Below, in pieces: positions 1-12,115 of a DNA stretch of 48,263 nt. Position 1 is the stretch's first letter; each line of letters starts with the position of its first letter. Location: contig NZ_VHIV01000015.1 in NCBI RefSeq assembly GCF_006494425.1, forward strand, positions 1-48,263, in the 5' to 3' direction. Under the pieces are notes generated by a model, which searched no databases, had not been told where the DNA came from, and was given only the letters and a program-made list of their open reading frames with translations. The position numbers and the translations under genes are program-made. Source of the stretch: Bacillus dicomae. GTDB taxonomy: Bacteria > Bacillota > Bacilli > Bacillales > Bacillaceae_G.

Positions 1-178
1 GAATCGTTTGATTCGTGTTTTTTTGTGTTTTCAAACAATAAGGAAAAAGAAGTAATGATAATACAAACACGTTGCCCAAGGATTAATCATATTATATAAG
101 AGATTGATGTATATTTTTCTGTAAATTGTTAAGGAATAGGAGTATAAAATATGTCCATGTAAATAGGGAGGGAAGGAT

Positions 179-358
179 ATGAAATCACAAAATGAAGTTT
201 GTATTGTTTGTGAGACGGAAAGAAAAGAAGGTATATATGTTTATAATAATTTGATATGTTATGAATGTGAAAAGGATATGGTGAACACGGAGACAAATGA
301 TCCGAAGTATATATATTATTTAAAACAACTTCGGAAATTAGAAGTATCATATTTTTAA
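179..358 (+). CDS. csfB: Gin (CsfB), anti-sigma factor, 59 aa
   Basis: A 59-codon ORF with a strong ribosome site (GGGAGGGAAGG just upstream). The protein has two Cys pairs, C8-x2-C11 and C27-x2-C30, the zinc-knuckle layout of Gin/CsfB, followed by a T-N-D-P-x-Y segment and a short basic helix as in B. subtilis CsfB. Gin binds and inhibits sigma-G (and sigma-E in the mother cell), preventing premature or misplaced activity during sporulation. Its position just ahead of the yaaO-tmk block matches the B. subtilis locus, although xpaC and yaaN, which follow csfB there, are missing here. A GTATA stands at 109-113, but I could not pair it with a convincing -10, so the forespore promoter is not assigned. 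Identity is by recognition of Cys spacing and context. Confidence 0.88.
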   Translation: MKSQNEVCIVCETERKEGIYVYNNLICYECEKDMVNTETNDPKYIYYLKQLRKLEVSYF

Positions 359-384
359 ATAGGCATATGCCTATTATTTTTTTT
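358..384 (+). terminator. Intrinsic terminator after csfB
   Basis: A perfect 9-bp inverted repeat (AATAGGCAT/ATGCCTATT) is followed by A and a run of eight T. It begins inside the csfB stop codon, so csfB looks like a single-gene transcript. Confidence 0.8.
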
Positions 385-430
385 GTTCTGTATAATAGAT
401 AAAGAATGAAATAATAAGGAAGAGATATAG

Positions 431-1852
431 ATGAATCAAAATCACATACCTTTATATGAGGCACTAATAGGGTTTAAAGAAAGAGGGCCCTTATCCTTTC
501 ATGTTCCAGGCCATAAAAATGGTTTAAACTTCCCTAAGGAGGTAGTAGGGGAGTTTAAAGACATACTATCTATCGATGTAACTGAGTTGTCAGGATTAGA
601 TGATTTACATAGCCCGTTTGAATGTATAGATGAGGCGCAACAATTATTAGCTAATGTATATGGAGCGGAAAAAAGTTATTTTTTAATTAATGGTTCAACA
701 GTGGGGAACCTAGCAATGATTTTGTCTTGTTGCGGGGAACATGATATTGTTCTTGTACAAAGAAATTGTCATAAATCAATTATTAACGGTTTGAAATTAG
801 CGGGAGCAAATCCAATTTTTTTAAATCCCTGGATTGATGAAGCTTATAACGTACCAGTGGGAATTCATGATGAAGTTATTAGGGAAGCAATTGAAAAATA
901 TCCAAATGCTAAAGCACTCATTTTAACGCATCCTAATTATTATGGTATGGGGATGGATCTAGAGGCGAGTATTGCTTATGCACATGCGCATAAAATCCCT
1001 GTTTTAGTAGATGAAGCACATGGAGCTCATTTTTGTTTAGGCGGGGCATTCCCAAAGTCAGCGTTAGCATATGGTGCAGATATTGTAGTTCATTCTGCGC
1101 ATAAAACATTACCCGCAATGACGATGGGATCCTATTTACATATAAATAGTTGCTTAGTGAAAGAAGAAAAAGTTTCTACTTATTTAAGTATGCTACAATC
1201 TAGTAGTCCATCGTATCCAATTATGGCTTCTCTTGATATTGCACGCTTTACGATAGCACGTATAAAAGAAAAGGGACATGATGAAATTGTCGAGTTTTTA
1301 CGGGAATTTAAAGAAGAATTGAGTGCTATTCCACAAATAGCTATTTTACAATATCCATTACAAGACGAGCTAAAGGTTACCGTACAGACGCGTTGTCAAT
1401 TATCAGGATACGAATTACAGTCTGTCTTTGAAAAGGTCGGTATATATACAGAAATGGCAGATCCATATAATGTCTTATTTATTTTGCCTTTGCAAGTAAA
1501 TAAGTCATACATGAAGGCTATAGAGATGATCCGAGTGGCATTGCAATATTATGAGGTGAAAGACAAGACGGAATCTATTCGTTATACTTATAAAGGAGAA
1601 ATTTCTCCTTTACCGTATACATATAAACAACTGGAAGAATACGAAACAAAAGTAGTATCTGTAGAAGAAGCGGTTGGGATGGTAGCAGCGGAAATGGTAA
1701 TTCCGTATCCACCTGGTATTCCATTGATTATGTATGGGGAAAGAATTACTTCAGAACATAAAGAGCAAATTATGCATTTAGAAAAAGTGGGAGCTCGTTT
1801 TCAAGGCAGCACGAAATATATGAAAGTGTATGATATAGAAAGTAGGTTTTAG
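431..1852 (+). CDS. yaaO: PLP-dependent Orn/Lys/Arg decarboxylase family protein (YaaO-like)
   Basis: This 473-aa protein belongs to the fold-type I (group III) amino-acid decarboxylases. The family N-terminus contains the F-H-V-P-G-H-K-N-G motif. The DEAHGAH motif (D194, H197) and SAHKTL with K225, the expected Schiff-base lysine, form the PLP site. The C-terminal part carries the P-P-G-I-P segment typical of the family. It would decarboxylate a basic amino acid (lysine, arginine or ornithine) to a polyamine precursor in the cytosol; substrate cannot be decided from sequence. It is shorter than the E. coli inducible enzymes, lacking their N-terminal wing domain. The start has AAGGAAGAG upstream. 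tmk begins one base after its stop, so the two are co-transcribed. Confidence 0.85.
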   Translation: MNQNHIPLYEALIGFKERGPLSFHVPGHKNGLNFPKEVVGEFKDILSIDVTELSGLDDLHSPFECIDEAQQLLANVYGAEKSYFLINGSTVGNLAMILSCCGEHDIVLVQRNCHKSIINGLKLAGANPIFLNPWIDEAYNVPVGIHDEVIREAIEKYPNAKALILTHPNYYGMGMDLEASIAYAHAHKIPVLVDEAHGAHFCLGGAFPKSALAYGADIVVHSAHKTLPAMTMGSYLHINSCLVKEEKVSTYLSMLQSSSPSYPIMASLDIARFTIARIKEKGHDEIVEFLREFKEELSAIPQIAILQYPLQDELKVTVQTRCQLSGYELQSVFEKVGIYTEMADPYNVLFILPLQVNKSYMKAIEMIRVALQYYEVKDKTESIRYTYKGEISPLPYTYKQLEEYETKVVSVEEAVGMVAAEMVIPYPPGIPLIMYGERITSEHKEQIMHLEKVGARFQGSTKYMKVYDIESRF

Positions 1853-1853
1853 G

Positions 1854-2480
1854 ATGAAGGGATTATTTGTAACAATTGAAGGTCCAGAAGGTTCGGGTAA
1901 AACAACGTTAATTCAAGGTTTATTGCCATACTTTGAACAAAAGGAACTAAAGGTGATGGCAACGAGAGAACCAGGTGGTATTGCAATTTCTGAGGATATT
2001 AGAACGATTTTGCATAAACAAGAATATACGATGATGGAAGCACGTACAGAGGCGCTGTTATATGCTGCTGCACGTAGACAGCATTTAGTAGAAAAAGTTA
2101 TGCCGGCACTTAATGAGGATTACCTTGTATTATGTGATCGTTTTATAGATAGCTCTTTAGCGTATCAAGGATATGCAAGAGGATTAGGCATGGATAAAGT
2201 ATTTGAAATAAATCGTTTTGCAACAGAGGACTGTATGCCTAGTTTAACAATCTACTTAGATATTGAGCCAGAAGTTGGCTTAGCTCGAATTGCAAAAGAT
2301 GCAGGACGTGAAGTGAATCGGTTAGATATGGAAGATATCACTTTCCATAAACGTGTGCGTGAAGGATATTTACAAGTTGTAGAACGTTTCTCAGATCGTA
2401 TTGTATTAGTAAATGCTGATCAACCAATGGAAAAACTTATAGAAGAAGTTATTCAGGTTATAGAAGATAAATTGTTATAA
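1854..2480 (+). CDS. tmk: Thymidylate kinase
   Basis: 208 aa, the usual bacterial TMPK length. The P-loop is GPEGSGKTT (residues 10-18), the DR(F) motif that contacts dTMP is D95-R96, and a lid segment follows (R-I-A-K-D-A-G-R). It phosphorylates dTMP to dTDP in the cytosol for DNA synthesis. The start lies one base after the yaaO stop, with AGGTTTTAGG as a weak ribosome site, suggesting translational coupling. holB follows after 35 bp. In B. subtilis yaaQ (darA) and yaaR sit between tmk and holB; neither is present here. Confidence 0.95.
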   Translation: MKGLFVTIEGPEGSGKTTLIQGLLPYFEQKELKVMATREPGGIAISEDIRTILHKQEYTMMEARTEALLYAAARRQHLVEKVMPALNEDYLVLCDRFIDSSLAYQGYARGLGMDKVFEINRFATEDCMPSLTIYLDIEPEVGLARIAKDAGREVNRLDMEDITFHKRVREGYLQVVERFSDRIVLVNADQPMEKLIEEVIQVIEDKLL

Positions 2481-2515
2481 TAGAAGGAAAGAATGAAATA
2501 AGTGAGGTATGCATT

Positions 2516-3499
2516 ATGACGAAGACGTGGGAGCAGCTTTCTGCTATACAACCCATCGGTGTAAAAATGTTGATGAATAGCATTGCAAAAGAGCGTATAT
2601 CCCACGCCTACTTGTTAGAGGGAGGGAAAGGGACAGGAAAGTTTGCGACAGCAATTCAAATGGCAAAGAGTTTCCTCTGTTCGCAGCGGAATGGGGTCGA
2701 GCCTTGTCACGTATGTACAAATTGTAAGCGAATTGATTCAGGTAACCACCCGAACTTACATATTGTAAAACCAGATGGATTATCTATTAAAAAGCAGCAA
2801 ATTCATGATTTACAAGAAGAGTTTTCAAAAACAGGATTAGAAGCAAATAAAAAAGTATATATTATTGAGCACGCAGACCGCATGACAGCAAATGCAGCAA
2901 ATACACTCTTGAAATTTTTAGAAGAACCGAGCAGTGATACAACCGCTATTTTACTTACTGAACAAAGTCATCAAATTTTAAATACGATTTTATCGCGCTG
3001 TCAAGTTGTTACATTTAGACCATTACCTACGGAATCTTTAATTAGAAGATTACAGGATGAAGGTGTTACGGCGTCTTTAGCGACACTTGCTGCACAACTC
3101 ACGAATAGTTTTGATGAAGCTTTAGCTTTATGTAGTGATGAATGGTTTGCACAAGCACGAGCTTTAGTGATAAAATTATGTGAAGCGCTCGAAAAAGATA
3201 AAGCCTCTATTTTTTTTGTACAAGAAAAATGGGGAAAACACTTTGGAGAGAAAGAACAATTACAGCAAGGTTTAGATATGTTACTCCTTATTTATAAGGA
3301 TTTATTATATGTTCAACTTGGAGAAGAAGATCGTCTTGTTTTTCATGAGCAGAAAGAGACTTTTGAATCTTTCTCCTATGCTCAGAAGCGCATTGTATCA
3401 GCTCTCTTTAATATATTAGAGGCAAAAAATAGAATCAACGCTAATGTAAATGCGCAGCTTGTGTTCGAACAGTTAGTGTTGCGGTTGCAGGAGGGATGA
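2516..3499 (+). CDS. holB: DNA polymerase III delta-prime subunit
   Basis: 327-aa AAA+ clamp-loader subunit. The Walker A region reads GGKGTGKFA (36-44): the Thr/Ser after GK is replaced by Phe, as expected for a delta-prime that does not hydrolyse ATP. A four-Cys zinc module (C55, C64, C67, C70) follows, and the SRC arginine-finger motif is at 160-162. It works with delta and tau in loading the beta clamp. The ATG is preceded by GTGAGGT. Its stop lies directly before ricT, whose ribosome site lies inside the last holB codons. Confidence 0.95.
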   Translation: MTKTWEQLSAIQPIGVKMLMNSIAKERISHAYLLEGGKGTGKFATAIQMAKSFLCSQRNGVEPCHVCTNCKRIDSGNHPNLHIVKPDGLSIKKQQIHDLQEEFSKTGLEANKKVYIIEHADRMTANAANTLLKFLEEPSSDTTAILLTEQSHQILNTILSRCQVVTFRPLPTESLIRRLQDEGVTASLATLAAQLTNSFDEALALCSDEWFAQARALVIKLCEALEKDKASIFFVQEKWGKHFGEKEQLQQGLDMLLLIYKDLLYVQLGEEDRLVFHEQKETFESFSYAQKRIVSALFNILEAKNRINANVNAQLVFEQLVLRLQEG

Positions 3500-3504
3500 C
3501 CGTT

Positions 3505-4699
<1,195 letters not shown>

Positions 4700-4700
<1 letters not shown>

Positions 4701-4738
4701 AATTACCTTTCCAATGATAATTGGAAAGGTAATTTTTT
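4700..4738 (+). terminator. Intrinsic terminator after yabA
   Basis: A 16-bp perfect stem (4700-4715 with 4720-4735, GATA loop) ends in a T run. It closes the yaaO/tmk-yabA unit. Confidence 0.9.
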
Positions 4739-4820
4739 ATACATGAGAGTAGAATGAAATATGTTTTTTATTAGCAGAAGATGAAATAGGGTAGGTTAAG
4801 GGTAAGAAAAGGAGTAATAT

Positions 4821-5561
4821 ATGAATTTATATGAAGATGAACGTTTAGATTACTTATTAGCGCAAGAAATGAAAATTATACAAAGCCCATCGGTATTTAA
4901 TTTTTCTTTAGATGCCGTTTTACTTGCAGACTTTGCTTGGGTACCAATTCAAAAAGGTAATTTACTTGATTTGTGTACAGGTAATGCAGTTGTCCCCCTT
5001 CTATTGAGTACGAGAACGAAAGGGAATATTACAGGTGTGGAAATTCAAGAACGTTTATATGATATGGGAATAAGAAGCGTTCAATATAATAAGTTAGAAG
5101 AAAGAATTCACTTAATACATGGGGATTTGAAAGATATGCCGGAGAAACTTGGACGCCATCAGTATGATGTTGTCACATGTAATCCACCTTATTTTCAAAC
5201 ACCTGCAACTTCTGAGAAAAATATGAATGAACATTTAGCAATAGCTCGTCATGAAATTATGTGTACATTAGAGGATGTTGTATCTGCGAGCAGTCAGCTA
5301 GTAAAGCAGGGCGGGAAAGTAGCATTTGTACATCGTCCAGGTCGTTTACTAGACATTGTTACATTAATGCGTAAATACAAAATTGAACCAAAGCGCGTAC
5401 GATTTGTTTATCCTAAGGCAGGAAAAGAAGCAAATACATTGTTAATTGAAGGAATTAAGGACGGAAACGCAGATTTAAAAATATTGCCACCCCTTTTTGT
5501 ATATGAAGAAAATAATGAATATACAAAGGAGATTCGTTCAATTTTATATGGAGAAGAATAA
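4821..5561 (+). CDS. trmN6: tRNA1(Val) (adenine37-N6)-methyltransferase family protein (YabB)
   Basis: 246-aa class I SAM methyltransferase. Motif I is [15 protein letters not shown] and the catalytic N6-adenine motif is NPPYF, after a conserved D-V-V-T-C. The family (E. coli TrmN6/YfiC, B. subtilis YabB) methylates adenine 37 of tRNA. AAAAGGAG lies just upstream of the ATG. The last 14 bases overlap yazA. The tRNA substrate in Bacillus is inferred from family. Confidence 0.85.
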   Translation: MNLYEDERLDYLLAQEMKIIQSPSVFNFSLDAVLLADFAWVPIQKGNLLDLCTGNAVVPLLLSTRTKGNITGVEIQERLYDMGIRSVQYNKLEERIHLIHGDLKDMPEKLGRHQYDVVTCNPPYFQTPATSEKNMNEHLAIARHEIMCTLEDVVSASSQLVKQGGKVAFVHRPGRLLDIVTLMRKYKIEPKRVRFVYPKAGKEANTLLIEGIKDGNADLKILPPLFVYEENNEYTKEIRSILYGEE

Positions 5562-5838
5562 GCATTGTTTTTATGTAGTAGAGTGCTCTGACGGAAGTTA
5601 TTATGCTGGATATACAAATCATATAGAGAAGCGGATTCAGACCCATAATAGCGGAAAGGGAGCTAGGTATACGCGTGCTAGACTTCCTGTTGTGTTAAAA
5701 TACGTAGAATTTCATAAAGATAAGCGTACAGCCATGCAAGCAGAGTATTATTTTAAACAATTAAATAGAAAACAAAAAGAAGAATATATGCAAAAAGGAG
5801 AACCTTATGTGGCAACAAAAAAGCTTTCAACAAAATGA
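5548..5838 (+). CDS. yazA: GIY-YIG nuclease-superfamily protein (YazA)
   Basis: 96 aa from ATG 5548 ([13 protein letters not shown]). The GIY-YIG signature appears as F-Y-V ... Y-Y-A-G-Y-T, with the following H-N-x-G-x-G-A-x-Y-T-R-A-R-x-P segment and a terminal E-Y-Y-F-K helix, typical of the UPF0213 group. A longer reading from ATG 5497 lies entirely within trmN6 and is not favoured. It overlaps trmN6 by 14 bases and rsmI by 32. Biological role is unknown; the fold suggests a DNA or nucleic-acid nuclease. Confidence 0.85.
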   Translation: MEKNKHCFYVVECSDGSYYAGYTNHIEKRIQTHNSGKGARYTRARLPVVLKYVEFHKDKRTAMQAEYYFKQLNRKQKEEYMQKGEPYVATKKLSTK

Positions 5839-6682
5839 AAAGGGAGTTTTATATTTAGTACCAACTCCTATTGGAAATTTAGAAGATATGACATTTCGTG
5901 CAATCCGAATTTTAAAAGAAGCAGATTTAATTGCTGCTGAAGATACGAGACAAACGAAAAAACTTTGTAATTATTTCGAAATTGAAACACCTGTTATGAG
6001 TTACCACGAGCATAATAAGGAAGTAAGTGGTAAGAGAATATTAGAGAAGCTAGATGAAGGAAAGACTGTAGCACTTGTTAGTGATGCTGGTATGCCGTGT
6101 ATTTCCGATCCAGGCTATGATATTGTTGTCGAGGCAGTAGCCGAGCAATATTATGTAATCCCGCTTCCTGGAGCAAATGCAGCACTTACAGCATTAATTG
6201 CATCAGGTCTTGAAACAAAACAGTTTTATTTCTATGGATTTTTACAAAGAAATAAAAAAGAAAGAAAAATGGAGTTAGAGAAGCTTCGTTATGTACAAAC
6301 TACAATGATGTTTTATGAAGCGCCTCATCGCTTAGATGATACTTTAATCTCAATGCAAGAAGTGTTGGGAAATAGAGAGATTGTATTATGTCGAGAGCTA
6401 ACGAAAAAATTTGAGGAATTTATTCGAGGAACAATCGAAGAAGCAATTGAGTGGACGAAACAAAATGAAGTTCGTGGCGAGTTTTGTATTTTAGTAGCTG
6501 GTTCAACGGAAGAACCTGCCCCAGAAGAACAATGGTGGGAATCTATTTCAGTATATAATCATATCGAACATTATATAAACGAAAAAGGTATGAATTCAAA
6601 AGAGGCAATAAAAACAGTCGCTAAAGATCGAGATTTGTCGAAACGCGATGTATATCAAATCTATCATGTCGATAAAAAATAA
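5807..6682 (+). CDS. rsmI: 16S rRNA (cytidine1402-2'-O)-methyltransferase
   Basis: 291-aa tetrapyrrole-methylase-fold protein. Hallmarks are L-V-P-T-P-I-G-N-L-E-D-M-T near the N-terminus, the AEDTR motif, SDAGMPCISDPG, and the L-P-G-A-N-A segment. RsmI methylates the ribose of C1402 in the decoding centre, together with RsmH on the base. The ATG has AAAAAGGAG upstream and lies inside yazA in another frame. The gene converges on abrB, and the shared terminator overlaps both stop codons. Confidence 0.93.
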   Translation: MWQQKSFQQNEKGVLYLVPTPIGNLEDMTFRAIRILKEADLIAAEDTRQTKKLCNYFEIETPVMSYHEHNKEVSGKRILEKLDEGKTVALVSDAGMPCISDPGYDIVVEAVAEQYYVIPLPGANAALTALIASGLETKQFYFYGFLQRNKKERKMELEKLRYVQTTMMFYEAPHRLDDTLISMQEVLGNREIVLCRELTKKFEEFIRGTIEEAIEWTKQNEVRGEFCILVAGSTEEPAPEEQWWESISVYNHIEHYINEKGMNSKEAIKTVAKDRDLSKRDVYQIYHVDKK

Positions 6683-6709
6683 GCTTCTCATAATTGAGAA
6701 GCTTATTTT
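6676..6709. terminator. Bidirectional terminator between rsmI and abrB
   Basis: A perfect 15-bp inverted repeat (AAAATAAGCTTCTCA, 6676-6690, with 6695-6709) has a four-base loop and A/T tracts on both sides, so it can end transcripts from either strand. It contains the stop codons of both genes. Confidence 0.9.
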
Positions 6710-6987
6710 GCTGTTTCGATATAATCTTGAAGTTCGTTTAAGATTTGCTCAGCGCCTTCTTTGCTTAAGATAATTTTACCTTCAGCTAAAGATAGGTTAC
6801 CATCAGATACTTCACCAGTTACTTGGCAAGTCATGTTTGGTTTATATTTTTTTAAGATGATTTTCTCGTCATCAACATAGATTTCAAGTGCATCCTTTTC
6901 TGCAATACCTAACGTACGGCGTAATTCGATTGGAATTACTACACGACCTAATTCATCAACTTTACGAACAATACCAGTAGATTTCAT
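6703..6987 (-). CDS. abrB: Transition-state regulator AbrB
   Basis: 94-aa AbrB. The N-terminal swapped-hairpin DNA-binding domain (M-K-S-T-G-I-V-R-K-V-D-E-L-G-R-V-V-I-P) is essentially identical to B. subtilis AbrB; one cysteine (in M-T-C-Q) marks the start of the multimerisation half. It is two residues shorter at the N-terminus than the B. subtilis protein. AbrB represses many post-exponential genes, including spoVG, which lies 9 kb downstream. TTAGGAGG stands upstream of the start on the - strand. Regulation by Spo0A~P is visible as tandem 0A boxes just downstream of a good promoter. It is the only - strand gene in the window. Confidence 0.97.
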   Translation of the reverse strand: MKSTGIVRKVDELGRVVIPIELRRTLGIAEKDALEIYVDDEKIILKKYKPNMTCQVTGEVSDGNLSLAEGKIILSKEGAEQILNELQDYIETAK

Positions 6988-7040
6988 AATTCTTTTCCTC
7001 CTAAAGAAATAGTTTATAAGTTTCGAGTCTATTTTCTAGA

Positions 7041-7057
7041 TTCGTCATTTTTCGACA
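7041..7057 (-). promoter_or_regulatory. Tandem Spo0A boxes at abrB
   Basis: On the - strand the sequence reads TGTCGAAAAATGACGAA: two perfect TGNCGAA boxes whose starts are 10 bp apart. They lie about 10-30 bases downstream of the likely abrB transcription start. This is the arrangement by which Spo0A~P represses abrB in B. subtilis. Confidence 0.9.
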
Positions 7058-7074
7058 AAATACCCTATGGACAT

Positions 7075-7103
7075 ATGATACCAATCATTTACATTTCCGT
7101 CAA
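7075..7103 (-). promoter_or_regulatory. abrB sigma-A promoter
   Basis: On the - strand, TTGACG (7103-7098), a 17-bp spacer and TATCAT (7080-7075) give a good vegetative promoter. Transcription would start near 7068, leaving an 80-base leader that contains the 0A boxes. Confidence 0.85.
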
Positions 7104-7269
7104 TTCTTAAATTCTATATTTTTTAAAAAGATTTATAGACTTCTTACTTCTTATATATAATAGAATGTGAGTAATTTCTACTATTATTTCACTTTATTTT
7201 CTGAAAAATTTATAAATTGCAAGCGAAGACTGTATATTTTCTTGAAATATCAGTAATAGATGATAAAGA
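7104..7269. other. AT-rich part of the abrB-metS intergenic region
   Basis: The gap from abrB to metS is 520 bp. This stretch holds no ORF. It has an imperfect inverted repeat (GTGAGTAAT at 7167-7175 with ATTATTTCAC at 7183-7192), directly followed by TTTAT. A weak promoter-like pair TTGAAA (7242-7247) and TGATAAAGA (7261-7269) points toward metS. Confidence 0.5.
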
Positions 7270-7293
7270 TACGAGGCCTTAGCTCGTTTTTAT
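7270..7293 (+). terminator. Short hairpin with T tract upstream of the repeat
   Basis: ACGAG (7271-7275) pairs with CTCGT (7283-7287), followed by TTTTTAT. It looks like a weak terminator or attenuator. The bcr1-like element begins exactly in its T tract. Confidence 0.45.
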
Positions 7294-7446
7294 CCCACGT
7301 TAACGAGCGGTAAGATCCCAAATTCAAAATTTGATTGGAGTAAAGAATTTAAGTGGAAGTCGGGTTGCTCGTAAAAGCCCGATTGGTGTGGGCTAATAAT
7401 CAGCGGAGGATGAACAAACCCCTTACAGATTAAAGTTTCACTTTAT
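7289..7446 (+). repeat. bcr1-like short interspersed repeat (B. cereus group) with TTTAT flanks
   Basis: A 148-bp non-coding block (7294-7441) is flanked by identical TTTAT pentamers (7289-7293 and 7442-7446). That size and TTTAT duplication are features I recall for bcr1 elements of the B. cereus group. The interior phrases also match my memory of the bcr1 consensus: an initial CCC-C block, GTAAGA, AAGAATTTA, GTAAAAGCCCGATTGG, GGGCTAATAATCAG, and ATTAAAG near the end. The RNA could pair CCCAC (7294-7298) with GTGGG (7388-7392), TCGGG (7360-7364) with CCCGA (7378-7382), and ACGAGC (7303-7308) with loop bases GCTCGT (7367-7372), a pseudoknot. No ORF is present. Family assignment is from memory, unverified. 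Confidence 0.75.
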
Positions 7447-7457
7447 ATATAAGTTTT

Positions 7458-7466
7458 TGATATACT
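7458..7466 (+). promoter_or_regulatory. metS extended -10 promoter
   Basis: TG-A-TATACT is a strong extended -10. Start would be near 7473, leaving a leader of about 35 bases. It lies just downstream of the repeat, so the repeat would not be part of this transcript. Confidence 0.6.
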
Positions 7467-7474
7467 ATTTATAA

Positions 7475-9490
<2,016 letters not shown>

Positions 9491-9504
9491 TTAAGACAAG
9501 AAAA

Positions 9505-9548
9505 GAGATGTTTCACGTGTAACATGTGTGAAGCGTCTTTTTTCTTTT
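9505..9548 (+). terminator. Terminator after metS
   Basis: An imperfect stem (AGATGTTTCAC with GTGAAGCGTCT, two G-T pairs) ends in a T-rich run starting at 9538. Confidence 0.7.
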
Positions 9549-9656
9549 TACACTCTCTATTTTTGCATTAAGATTGTAGTATTGTTATCGTTAAGTTATG
9601 AAAGAGCTTATTTGTGTAGAATAAATTTGATTTCAATATAAAAGGAGTTATGTATT

Positions 9657-10424
9657 ATGTTGTTTGATACACATTCACATTTGAATGCAGAGCAATTTGA
9701 AGAAGATTTGCAAGAAGTGATTGAACGAATGAAAGAAGCGGGAGTTACTTATACAGTTGTTGTTGGTTTTGATGAAGTAACGATAAAAAAGGCTATTGAA
9801 TTAGCTGAATCCTATGATTTCATTTACGCTGCAGTTGGTTGGCATCCAGTTGATGCAATCGACATGACAGAAGAACATTTAGCTTGGTTAGAAGAATTAG
9901 CTGCCCATCCTAAAGTAGTTGCACTTGGAGAAATGGGCTTAGACTATCACTGGGATAAGTCTCCAAAAGAAATACAGAAGGAAGTATTCCGTAAACAAAT
10001 TGCATTAGCAAAAAAGGTTAAATTGCCGATTATTATACATAACCGCGATGCAACGCAAGATATCGTTGATATTCTAGCAGAAGAGAATGCAGCTGAGGTG
10101 GGAGGTATTATGCATTGCTTTAGCGGTAGTGTAGAAGTAGCAGAGCGATGTGTTGATATGAACTTTTTAATTTCTTTAGGCGGACCAGTGACATTTAAAA
10201 ATGCTAAAAAACCGAAAGAAGTTGCTGCAGAGATTCCATTAGAGAAATTGCTAATAGAGACGGATTGTCCGTATTTAACACCGCATCCATTTCGAGGGAA
10301 ACGAAATGAACCGAGTTATGTAAAACTCGTAGCAGAAGAAATTGCGAACTTAAAAGGAATTTCTTATGAGGAAGTAGCAGAAATAACAACGAAAAATGCA
10401 AAAGCTTTATTTGGTGTTAAATAA
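9657..10424 (+). CDS. tatD: TatD-family metal-dependent nuclease (YabD)
   Basis: 255 aa. TatD/YcfH metal ligands are all visible: D-T-H-S-H (H6, H8), G-E-M-G-L-D-Y, I-I-I-H-N-R-D, M-H-C-F-S-G and E-T-D-C-P-Y. The TIM-barrel family has 3'-5' DNase activity and is implicated in DNA repair and quality control. AAAGGAG lies 9 bases upstream. In B. subtilis yabE (a 3D/G5 cell-wall protein) follows; here the downstream gap only holds a terminator and a promoter. Confidence 0.92.
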   Translation: MLFDTHSHLNAEQFEEDLQEVIERMKEAGVTYTVVVGFDEVTIKKAIELAESYDFIYAAVGWHPVDAIDMTEEHLAWLEELAAHPKVVALGEMGLDYHWDKSPKEIQKEVFRKQIALAKKVKLPIIIHNRDATQDIVDILAEENAAEVGGIMHCFSGSVEVAERCVDMNFLISLGGPVTFKNAKKPKEVAAEIPLEKLLIETDCPYLTPHPFRGKRNEPSYVKLVAEEIANLKGISYEEVAEITTKNAKALFGVK

Positions 10425-10428
10425 AAAG

Positions 10429-10453
10429 GAGTGGGAGAACCCATTCTTTTTTT
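10429..10453 (+). terminator. Terminator after tatD
   Basis: GAGTGGG pairs with CCCATTC around an AGAA loop, followed by seven T. Confidence 0.8.
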
Positions 10454-10507
10454 ATTTTTGTGAAAAAATAGTAGGAGTGATAGAGAAGATAAGGGTAAAT
10501 GAGTAAG

Positions 10508-10516
10508 TGTTACAAT
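10508..10516 (+). promoter_or_regulatory. Candidate extended -10 promoter for rnmV-ksgA
   Basis: TGTTACAAT fits an extended -10; the -35 region is poor. It is the best promoter candidate in the 216-bp gap before rnmV. Confidence 0.45.
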
Positions 10517-10640
10517 AAGGAGAGAGAACAAAGTTTTGGACATCCTATTTTTTAAAATATAAGAATGGGGAAAATAATAATGGAAAAGTCGTCATTTTTT
10601 TGTTTTACTAAGTAGAGACGAAACGAGTGTGGAGGCAAGC

Positions 10641-12073
<1,433 letters not shown>

Positions 12074-12079
12074 GAATAC

Positions 12080-12115
12080 AAAAGGGACAGTTCAACTTGA
12101 ACTGTCCCTTTTGTC
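12080..12115 (+). terminator. Terminator after ksgA
   Basis: A perfect 14-bp stem (AAAAGGGACAGTTC with its complement, 12080-12112) with flanking A and T tracts; it can act on both strands. Confidence 0.9.

Noticed and set aside
2620-2650. Defective P-loop in HolB as a mutation
   Set aside because: GGKGTGKF is expected: delta-prime does not need ATP hydrolysis and varies at this position.
7408-7432. Seven-codon ORF (MNKPLTD) right behind GGAGG in the repeat
   Set aside because: The ATG touches the GGAGG, leaving no spacing, and the peptide lies inside a non-coding repeat.
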